Source: Candidatus Dactylopiibacterium sp.
GTDB lineage: Bacteria; Pseudomonadota; Gammaproteobacteria; Burkholderiales; Rhodocyclaceae
Assembly (NCBI GenBank): GCA_031119555.1
Contig: JAVHXQ010000023.1
Coordinates: forward strand, 1 to 52,614
Length of the DNA stretch: 52,614 nucleotides
Reading direction: 5' to 3'
Every line of letters starts with the position of its first letter. Positions within the stretch are counted from its first letter, which is position 1. The translations under genes were made by a program, and so were the position numbers. This document shows, piece after piece, positions 44,431-51,315 of this stretch. Under the pieces are notes generated by a model. The model was not told the origin of the DNA. It searched no databases and saw nothing but the letters and a program-made list of their open reading frames with translations.

Positions 44431-44895
44431 GTTAGGAGCCCCCCCTGCGCAAGTCAATTGTGGTGCGCCGCGACAAACCCCTATGCCAGTCGCCTAGCAA
44501 AGTGCCTGCAAGGCCCGTGCCATGCGACATCCGGGTTTTCGCCCAGCACGCCTGTCACGCCGGATTTTGCGCCGCGCCGTTGCGCCAGAACAACACACCA
44601 TCACATTTCGGATTGAGCCACATCAACCCTCCTCCGCTTTGAGACACACGCCGGGATAGCGGCCCGGCCTTTGCGCCGGCATTTCTCCCGTTCCGGCACC
44701 GCCATGACGCGGCAACGCACGCTGTTTGCCCCGGTCGGATGCGGAACGATTTGCAACGTTTTTCCCTCACCCCAGCCCACGGGCATGCAATTCGTTGCGC
44801 CAGCCAGGGGTCCCGCCACGCGGATTGCGCTAAAGTCCGCCCCTTGTCCGCGTCCCGCCCGGCGGGGGCCGCCGAATCACCATAGGATGGAAACC
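44431..44895. promoter_or_regulatory. Divergent promoter region of the atp operon and the aas-like genes
   Basis: A 465-base gene-free stretch that is visibly less GC-rich than its surroundings. It must carry the atp promoter on the minus strand and the promoter of the gene at 44896 on the plus strand. An FNR/Anr-like palindrome lies at 44613-44626. A tract of five T at 44759-44763 and a TAAAGT at 44832-44837 are possible promoter elements of the plus-strand gene, but I cannot place a convincing -35. Confidence 0.5.
44613..44626. promoter_or_regulatory. FNR/Anr-like box
   Basis: TTGAG-CCAC-ATCAA matches the FNR consensus TTGAT-N4-ATCAA at 9 of 10 positions. It is 183 bases upstream of atpI and 270 bases upstream of the aas-like gene, so the target is unclear. 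No fnr gene is in the window. Confidence 0.5.
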
Positions 44896-47046
44896 ATGAG
44901 CCCAGCGAAACGCATCGGACTCATCGCCCTGCGCCTGATCTGCCGCGTCCTGTTCCGCATCGAAGTGCGGGGCAATGCCAACGTGGCTTCGAGCAGGCTG
45001 CTGATCATCGCCAATCACGAGTCCTTCCTGGACGGCCTGCTGCTGGGCATCACGCTGCCCATGGAGCCGGTCTTCGTCGTGCATACGGGCACCACGCGCA
45101 GTCTGTTCTTCCGCGTGCTGCTGCGCACGGTAGATCACCTGACGGTGGATCCGACGAGCCCGATGGGCATGAAATCGGTGATCCGCCTCATCAACAGCGG
45201 CCGCCCGGTCGTGATCTTCCCCGAGGGGCGCATCACCACCACGGGCAGCCTCATGAAGACCTACGACGGGCCGGCCTTCGTGGCCGCGCGCACGGGCGCC
45301 ACGATCCTTCCGGTACGCATCGACGGCGCCGCGCGGACGTACTTCTCGCGCCTGTCCGGTCAGCATCCGCACCAACTGTTTCCGCGCATCACGATCAGCG
45401 TGCAGCCCACGACGCGCATCGACTGGCCCGCCGAGGGCAGCGCGCGCGAACGGCGCCGCCGCCTGGGCGAATCGATGCGCCGGCTGATGCAGGAGATGAT
45501 CTTCGCGAGCGACCCGAAGCAGACGCTGTTCGAGGCGCTGTGCTCGGCGATCTCCATCCACGGCCGCCGCTGGCATCTGGTCGAGGACATCAAGCAGATC
45601 GAGTACACCTATGGCGACCTGCTCAAGATGGCGCTCGCGCTGGGCCGCCTCGTCAGCCGCAAGTGCGCCGAGGGCGAGCGCGTGGGGGTGCTGCTGCCCA
45701 ATCTGGCGCCCACGCTGGGCCTGATCTTCGGCCTCTCGGCCTTCCGCCGCGTGCCGGCCATGATGAATTACACCTCGGGCGCGGAAGGCATGCTCGCGGC
45801 CTGCGAGGCAGCCACGCTGCGCCGCATCGTCACCTCGCGGGCCTTCGTCGAGCAGGCCAAGCTCGAGGACAAGCTCGCGGTGCTCGCCGAGCGGCACGAG
45901 ATCATCTATCTGGAAGACCTGCGCGGCGAGATGAGCGCCTGGGACAAGGCCTGGCTGATGCTCTGGGCCCTGCGCTTCCCCAGCCTGGCGGTGCCTTCGG
46001 CGCACGCCGAGGACCCGGCCGCGGTGCTGTTCACCTCGGGCTCCGAAGGCAAGCCGAAGGGCGTGGTGCTGTCGCATCGCGCCTTGCTCGCAAACATTTC
46101 GCAGATCCGCGCGGTGGTGGATTTTTCCACCGAGGACAAGCTCCTCAACGCCTTGCCGCTGTTCCACTGTTTCGGCCTCACGGCGGGCGGCCTGCTGCCG
46201 GCGATCACGGGCGCAAAGGTGTTCCTGTATACGTCGCCGCTGCACTACCGCGTGATCCCGGAGCTGGTCTATGACCGCAACTGCACGATCCTGCTGGGCA
46301 CGAGCACCTTCCTCTCGAATTACGCCAAGCACGCCCACCCCTACGATTTCTACCGCCTGCGCTATGTCATCGCCGGCGCCGAGAAACTGGCCCAGAGCGT
46401 GCGCAGCACCTGGTTCGAGAAGTTCGGCATCCGCATCCTCGAAGGCTACGGCGCCACCGAGACCGCACCCGTGCTGGCCGTGAACACGCGCATGGCCTAC
46501 CGCACCGGATCGGTCGGCCAGCTCCTGCCGGGCATGCAGGCCCGCCTCGTGCCCGTGCCCGGCGTGGCCACGGGCGGCGCGCTGCACGTGACCGGCCCCA
46601 ACCTCATGAGCGGTTATCTGCGCGCGGAGAAGCCCGGCGCGCTCGAGCCGCCGGCCTCGGAAGTGGGGCGTGGCTGGTATTCCACGGGCGACATCGTGGA
46701 CATCGACGACGACGGTTTCCTCTACATCGTCGGCCGCCTCAAGCGCTTCGCCAAGGTGGCCGGCGAGATGATCTCGCTCGAAGTCGTCGAGCGCATGGCC
46801 ACGCAGGCCTCCGAACAGGGCCTGCACGCGGCCACGAGCCAGCCCGACGTGTCGCGCGGCGAGAACATCCTGCTCTACACCACCGATGCCACGCTCACGC
46901 GCGATCGCCTGCTGGCGGCCGCGCGCGCGAGCGGCTGGCCCGAGATCGCCGTGCCGCGCAAGCTCATCGTCGTCGACGAGCTGCCGGTGCTGGGCTCGGG
47001 CAAGACCGACTACGTGACCCTCAAGCAGTGGGCCGAGCAGGCATGA
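44896..47046 (+). CDS. Aas-like bifunctional lysophospholipid acyltransferase / acyl-AMP (acyl-ACP) synthetase
   Basis: A 716-residue fusion with the layout and length of E. coli Aas (719 residues). The N-terminal PlsC-type acyltransferase has the HX4D motif in 'ANHESFLDG' (His41, Asp46) and the substrate motif FPEGR. The acyl-adenylate domain has the P-loop-like 'FTSGSEGKPKG' (379-389), 'GYGATETAP', 'YSTGDIVDIDDDGF', 'GRLKRFAKVAGEMISLE' and the catalytic Lys703 in 'GSGKTDY'. All catalytic motifs are intact. It would activate fatty acids with ATP and reacylate lysophospholipids at the inner membrane. The ATG at 44896 has AGGA 8 bases upstream. A paralogue follows directly. Confidence 0.9.
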   Translation: MSPAKRIGLIALRLICRVLFRIEVRGNANVASSRLLIIANHESFLDGLLLGITLPMEPVFVVHTGTTRSLFFRVLLRTVDHLTVDPTSPMGMKSVIRLINSGRPVVIFPEGRITTTGSLMKTYDGPAFVAARTGATILPVRIDGAARTYFSRLSGQHPHQLFPRITISVQPTTRIDWPAEGSARERRRRLGESMRRLMQEMIFASDPKQTLFEALCSAISIHGRRWHLVEDIKQIEYTYGDLLKMALALGRLVSRKCAEGERVGVLLPNLAPTLGLIFGLSAFRRVPAMMNYTSGAEGMLAACEAATLRRIVTSRAFVEQAKLEDKLAVLAERHEIIYLEDLRGEMSAWDKAWLMLWALRFPSLAVPSAHAEDPAAVLFTSGSEGKPKGVVLSHRALLANISQIRAVVDFSTEDKLLNALPLFHCFGLTAGGLLPAITGAKVFLYTSPLHYRVIPELVYDRNCTILLGTSTFLSNYAKHAHPYDFYRLRYVIAGAEKLAQSVRSTWFEKFGIRILEGYGATETAPVLAVNTRMAYRTGSVGQLLPGMQARLVPVPGVATGGALHVTGPNLMSGYLRAEKPGALEPPASEVGRGWYSTGDIVDIDDDGFLYIVGRLKRFAKVAGEMISLEVVERMATQASEQGLHAATSQPDVSRGENILLYTTDATLTRDRLLAAARASGWPEIAVPRKLIVVDELPVLGSGKTDYVTLKQWAEQA

Positions 47047-47075
47047 CCGCCGAGGCGCCGGACCGTGGAGACTCC

Positions 47076-49223
47076 ATGCTGAAACCCTTCCTCAAGGCGT
47101 GCCTGCGCGTCGCGCTGCGCCTCGTGTTCCGCCTGCGCATCCACGGCAACCCGCAGGTGCGGGCCGAACGCCTGCTGATCGTCGCCAACCATGAGTCCTT
47201 CCTGGACGAACTGCTGCTGAGTCTTTTCCTGCCGCAGCGCCCGCTGGTGGTCGTCTATGCGTCGGCCACGCACAACCGCCTGTTCCGGCTGCTCGTGCTC
47301 CGCCTGATCGACTACGTGGCCATCGACCAGAACAACCCGATGGAACTCAAGTCGGTGATCCGCCTGCTCGAGACCGGGCGCCCCGTGCTGATCTTCCCCG
47401 AGGGCCGCGTCACCACGACGGGCAACCTCATGAAGACCTACGACGGCCCGGGCTTCATCGCCGCGAAGGCCGCCGCCACGATCCTGCCGGTCCGCATCGA
47501 AGGCGCGGCGCGCAGCTATTTCTCGCTGCTGCGCGGCAACTTCCAGCGCCATCTGTTCCCCGCGATCCGCCTGTGCGTGCAGGAGCCGACGCGCATCGAG
47601 ACGCAGAAGGCCCCCCACGGCGAGCAGCACGAACTCGCCGCGCAGAGCATGCACCGCGTCATGACCGGCCTGATGTTCGCCGGCCGCGCCGAGCAGACGC
47701 TGTTCGCCGCGCTCGTCGAAGCCGCCGGCATCCAGGGCCGCCACTGGCGCCTGCTCGGCGACGTGGAGCGCGTCGATTTCGCTTACGCCGACCTCCTGCG
47801 CAGCGCGATGGTGCTCGGACGCCTGCTCGCCGCGCGCGTGGCGGAGGGAGAGCGCGTCGGCCTGCTGCTGCCCAACACCGCCGCCCAGCTCGCGCTGGTG
47901 TTCGGCCTGGGCGCCTGGCGGCGCACGCCCACGCTGCTCAACGCGGGCGTGAGCGCCGGCGTGCTGCAGGTGGCGTGCGAAGCCGCCGCGCTGCGTCGCA
48001 TCGTGACCTCGCGCGCCTTCGTCGAGCAGGCCCGCCTGCAGGACAAGCTCGCCGCGCTGAGTGGCATCGAGTGGATCTACCTCGAAGACCTGCATGGCGC
48101 GATCCGCTTCACCGACCGCGCCTGGTGGCTGCTCTGGGCGCGCTACAGGCCGCTGCGCGTGCTGCCCGCGACACGCCCCGAAGACCCCGCGCTCGTGATG
48201 TTCACCTCCGGCTCCGAGCACAAGTGCAAAGGCGTCCAGCTCTCGCACCGCGCGCTGCTTTCCAACGTGTCGCAACTGCGCTCGGTGCTGGACTTCTCGG
48301 TCAATGACGTGGTCGTGAACGCGCTGCCGCTGTCCAATCCCTTCGGCCTCACCTGCGGCGCGCTGATCCCGCTGCTGTGCGGCGCGCGCGTGTTCCTGCA
48401 TCCCTCCCAGCATTACCGCGTGATCCCCGAGATGGCTTCGCACGCCGCCTGCACCATCCTCGTCGGCACCAACGCCTTCCTCGGCCACTTCGGCCAGAAC
48501 GCGCATCCGTTCGACCTGCACAAGCTGCGCTACGTGATCGCCGGCGGCGACCGCGTGAGCGAGGAAGTCCGCCAGCTCTGGTTCGAGCGCTTCGGCGTGC
48601 GCATTTTCGAAGGCTATGGCACGACCGAGACCGCGCCGGTCATCAGCCTCAACACGCAGATGGCCTACCGGGGCGGCAGCGTGGGCCAGTTCCTGCCCAG
48701 CATCCGTCACCGCCTCACGCCGCTGGTGGGCATGGCGGCGCGCTTCGGCGGCACCTGCGGCCAGCTGCACGTGAGCGGCCCCAATCTCATGGAAGGCTAC
48801 CTGCGCCACCAGGCGCCGGGGCAACTGCAGCCTCCGTTCTCGCCGGTCGGCGCGGGCTGGCACGATACCGGCGACATCGTGGAAGTGGACGCCGACGGCT
48901 TCGTGTACGTGCGCGGCCGCGTCAAGCGCTTCCATGACGCCGGCGGTGTGGAAGTGTCGCTGGGCGCCCTCGAACTCGCGGTCGAGGCGGCGCTGGGCGA
49001 GCCCGGCGCGCTGCTGCCCGATCCGCTCGCGCCCGGTGAGCTGGTGCTCATCACGACGCAGCCGGTGGGCGACCCGGCCGCGCTGCGCACCGCGATCCTC
49101 GCGGCGGGCTTTCCGGCAGCCGCCGTGCCGGGGCGCCACGTGGTCACGCCACGCTTGCCGGCCAGCCCCGAACGTGCCCGTCCCGACTATGCCGCGCTGC
49201 GCGCTATTGCACTCGCACAATGA
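47076..49223 (+). CDS. Aas-like paralogue with intact acyltransferase and degenerate adenylation site
   Basis: A 715-residue tandem paralogue of the preceding gene, collinear along its whole length. The acyltransferase motifs are intact: 'ANHESFLDE' (His39, Asp44) and FPEGR. The adenylation half keeps 'GYGTTETAP' and 'DTGDIVEVDADGF'. Its P-loop, however, reads 'FTSGSEHKCKG' (376-386) instead of GSEGKPKG. The hinge/core 10-11 region reads 'GRVKRFHDAGGVEVSLG', and the catalytic Lys is replaced by Arg702 ('RARPDY'). Adenylation is therefore probably weak or lost. I prefer the ATG at 47076 (GGAG 5 bases upstream, alignment with the paralogue); an ATG at 47043 overlaps the upstream stop (ATGA). 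The genes are clearly co-transcribed. Confidence 0.88.
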   Translation: MLKPFLKACLRVALRLVFRLRIHGNPQVRAERLLIVANHESFLDELLLSLFLPQRPLVVVYASATHNRLFRLLVLRLIDYVAIDQNNPMELKSVIRLLETGRPVLIFPEGRVTTTGNLMKTYDGPGFIAAKAAATILPVRIEGAARSYFSLLRGNFQRHLFPAIRLCVQEPTRIETQKAPHGEQHELAAQSMHRVMTGLMFAGRAEQTLFAALVEAAGIQGRHWRLLGDVERVDFAYADLLRSAMVLGRLLAARVAEGERVGLLLPNTAAQLALVFGLGAWRRTPTLLNAGVSAGVLQVACEAAALRRIVTSRAFVEQARLQDKLAALSGIEWIYLEDLHGAIRFTDRAWWLLWARYRPLRVLPATRPEDPALVMFTSGSEHKCKGVQLSHRALLSNVSQLRSVLDFSVNDVVVNALPLSNPFGLTCGALIPLLCGARVFLHPSQHYRVIPEMASHAACTILVGTNAFLGHFGQNAHPFDLHKLRYVIAGGDRVSEEVRQLWFERFGVRIFEGYGTTETAPVISLNTQMAYRGGSVGQFLPSIRHRLTPLVGMAARFGGTCGQLHVSGPNLMEGYLRHQAPGQLQPPFSPVGAGWHDTGDIVEVDADGFVYVRGRVKRFHDAGGVEVSLGALELAVEAALGEPGALLPDPLAPGELVLITTQPVGDPAALRTAILAAGFPAAAVPGRHVVTPRLPASPERARPDYAALRAIALAQ

Positions 49224-49533
49224 GGCGCCGCCCGTCGGCATCAGCCCGCCCAGACGGGCATCGCTGCGCTGCAGCACGAGAGGGCAAGGCGCGGCCCGCA
49301 GCGTGAATTAGTTCCTGAAAGCCGCCGTGGCCCTTCCGGGCAGACCAAGAAGGCGGATACGCGTGAACCCTAGTTGCAGCGGCACTGACACGCTATTCCG
49401 ACGGAATTTTCACGGCGGGCTGGCGTAAAGCTTGCTATCCCGCCGGACGTCGAATACCCGAGCCGGTGGAGGGGTTTTGCAAAAAAGCACCTCAACTATG
49501 CTGGAGTCCTGACCCCTTTCCGGGATGCCCAGC
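49224..49533. promoter_or_regulatory. Intergenic region upstream of the exopolysaccharide locus
   Basis: A 310-base region with lower GC content than the coding flanks. It contains a sigma-54-like promoter at 49421-49436 and AT-richer sequence around 49308-49345 that could hold an activator site. There is no terminator-like hairpin with a T-tract after the aas-like pair. No coding frame is convincing. Confidence 0.5.
49421..49436 (+). promoter_or_regulatory. Candidate sigma-54 (-24/-12) promoter
   Basis: TGGCGTAAAGCTTGCT has the invariant GG and GC of the RpoN consensus (TGGCACG-N4-TTGCW) at exactly the required spacing. The TGGC and TTGCT blocks are both exact; the three positions after TGGC differ. 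The expected start site is near 49447, about 85 bases before the start codon of the next gene. Confidence 0.6.
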
Positions 49534-50940
49534 ATGAGCACGACCGCTTCACCCATCTCCTGGTCGGGAAACACCGACAACCTGCGCTCGCGGTTCCCGC
49601 TCGTCGGCATCGTCGAGACGCTGCTCGGCCCGACCCTGGCGGTGGTGACGCTCTACGCCGCCACGCTGCTGCACGGGGTGCCGTTCGAGCGCCAGTACTT
49701 CGCGCTCGGGCTGCTGACCTTCCTGCTGCTCTTCCCAGGCATCCTGCGCATCTCCGAGAACCCCTGGCGCATGGCCGCCAAGGCCACGCTGGCGTGGCTG
49801 CTGCTGTGCCTCACGCTGACGCTGATCGGCCACGTCACGCATTACGCCGAATACTTCGACCGGCGCGTCATCCTGACCTGGCAGCTGTCCACCCTGGGCG
49901 TGCTGCTGCTGGCGCACGAGGGTGCGCGCCAGTGGCTGCACCGCCTGCTCTGGCAAGACCCCTCGCGCGTGGTGATCGTGGGCGCCAACGACACCGGCGT
50001 GGAACTCGCCACGCACTTCGATCACAACCGCTTCACGGGTTCGCGCTTCCTCGGTTTCTTCGACGACCGCCCGCGCGAGCGCATGGGCCAGCGGATCGGC
50101 GAACGCACCGTGCTGGGCCCCATCGGCGACGTCGCCACCTACGCCAAGCGCAACGCCGTCAGCCACATCTACATCGCCCTGCCGATGGCCTCGCAGCCGC
50201 GCATCCTGGCGCTGCTGGAACAGCTGCGCGACACCACGGCCTCGGTGTATTTCGTGCCCGACCTGTTCGTCACCGAACTGATCCAGGGGCGCGTCGAGCA
50301 TGTTGCCGGCATGCCCGCGGTCGCCGTCTGCGAAAGCCCCTTCACGGGCATCAACGGCCTCGTCAAGCGCGCCGAGGATCTGGTGCTGGGCAGCCTCATC
50401 GTGCTGCTGATCTCGCCGCTGCTGATCGGCGTCGCGCTCGCCGTGCGCCTCAGTTCGCCGGGTCCGGTGATCTTCAGCCAGCGCCGCTACGGCCTCGACG
50501 GCAAGGAAGTCGTGGTCTACAAGTTCCGCTCCATGACCGTCACCGAGGACGGCGACAAGGCCTACACCCAGGTCGCCAAGGGCGACGCGCGCGTGACCCG
50601 CGTGGGCGCCTTCATCCGCAAGACCTCGCTCGACGAGCTGCCGCAGTTCATCAACGTGCTGCAGGGCCGCATGAGCATCGTCGGCCCGCGCCCGCACGCG
50701 GTGGCCGTGAACGAGAAATACCGTCCGCAGATCCCCGGCTACATGGTCCGCCACAAGGTGCGCCCGGGCATCACGGGCTGGGCGCAGGTCAACGGGTATC
50801 GCGGCGGCGACGACCTCGAACACATGACCAAGCGCATCTACTTCGACCTGCAATACCTGCGCAACTGGTCCCTCGCGCTCGACCTTCGCATCATCCTGCG
50901 CACCGTGGGCCTGGTCGCGCGCGACAGCTCGGCCTACTGA
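49534..50940 (+). CDS. Undecaprenyl-phosphate sugar phosphotransferase (WcaJ/polyprenyl glycosylphosphotransferase)
   Basis: A 468-residue membrane enzyme that starts exopolysaccharide repeat units by moving a sugar 1-phosphate (probably glucose) onto undecaprenyl phosphate. It has four N-terminal membrane helices, a Rossmann-like middle domain ('RVVIVGANDTGVELATHF'), a fifth membrane segment ('LVLGSLIVLLISPLLIGVAL'), and the catalytic bacterial sugar transferase domain with 'SPGPVIFSQRRYGLDGKEVV', 'VYKFRSM', 'TSLDELPQFINVLQGRMSIV' followed by GPRPH, and 'RPGITGWAQVNGYRG'. All family motifs are present. I prefer the ATG at 49534 (GGGA 8 bases upstream); an in-frame ATG lies at 49525. It is the first gene of a polysaccharide locus running off the window. 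Confidence 0.93.
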   Translation: MSTTASPISWSGNTDNLRSRFPLVGIVETLLGPTLAVVTLYAATLLHGVPFERQYFALGLLTFLLLFPGILRISENPWRMAAKATLAWLLLCLTLTLIGHVTHYAEYFDRRVILTWQLSTLGVLLLAHEGARQWLHRLLWQDPSRVVIVGANDTGVELATHFDHNRFTGSRFLGFFDDRPRERMGQRIGERTVLGPIGDVATYAKRNAVSHIYIALPMASQPRILALLEQLRDTTASVYFVPDLFVTELIQGRVEHVAGMPAVAVCESPFTGINGLVKRAEDLVLGSLIVLLISPLLIGVALAVRLSSPGPVIFSQRRYGLDGKEVVVYKFRSMTVTEDGDKAYTQVAKGDARVTRVGAFIRKTSLDELPQFINVLQGRMSIVGPRPHAVAVNEKYRPQIPGYMVRHKVRPGITGWAQVNGYRGGDDLEHMTKRIYFDLQYLRNWSLALDLRIILRTVGLVARDSSAY

Positions 50941-50971
50941 ACGGCCCGGGCGAGGACTGCTTCACGATCGC

Positions 50972-50996
50972 CGCCAGTTCTTCCGCGTAACTGGCG
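50972..50996 (+). terminator. Hairpin after the sugar transferase gene
   Basis: CGCCAGTT pairs with AACTGGCG around a 9-base loop, 31 bases after the stop. There is no T-tract. It could attenuate transcription between the transferase and the downstream genes. Confidence 0.4.
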
Positions 50997-51139
50997 GGCG
51001 AAGTGGCTAATGTGGGAACACGCGTCTGCTGCACCGCACAAATCCAGCCCCGGCCCATGAGCCGGGCGCGAAAACCCCGGACGCCACGGCAGGCCGCCGT
51101 GCCCGCCGGCCCCGAACCGAGAGAAACGGAGGAATCCGC

Positions 51140-51301
51140 ATGAGCCTCATCGTTCGTTGCCTAGTCGCCTGCGTAGCCAGCATCGGCTTCCTGGCCATCA
51201 CCAGCCTGGACGGCGGCACCGCCGCCCCCGTGGCCCCGGGCGCCGCCCAGCCCACCCTCACCAACACCGCGATGGCCGGCCAGGCCGTCAAGCCGCGCTG
51301 A
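51140..51301 (+). CDS. Small exported peptide, 53 residues, unknown function
   Basis: A short open frame with an excellent ribosome site (GGAGG, 7 bases before the ATG). The N-terminus 'MSLIVRCLVACVASIGFLA' has one Arg and a hydrophobic run, followed by a Gly/Ala/Pro/Thr-rich tail ending 'AMAGQAVKPR'. It looks like a signal peptide or anchor plus a mature part of 25-30 residues. Codon use is GC-rich in third positions like neighbouring genes, although the first codons (GTT CGT, CTA, GTA) are less so. It lies 199 bases after the sugar transferase and 14 bases before the glycoside hydrolase, so it is in the polysaccharide operon. I recognise no family. Confidence 0.6.
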   Translation: MSLIVRCLVACVASIGFLAITSLDGGTAAPVAPGAAQPTLTNTAMAGQAVKPR

Positions 51302-51315
51302 AGCGCCCGCGCACG

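Noticed and set aside
44783-44798. ATGCAAT-TC-GTTGCGC as a third Zur-type operator
   Set aside because: The spacer is 2 rather than 3 bases, the halves match poorly, and the downstream lipid genes have no zinc link.
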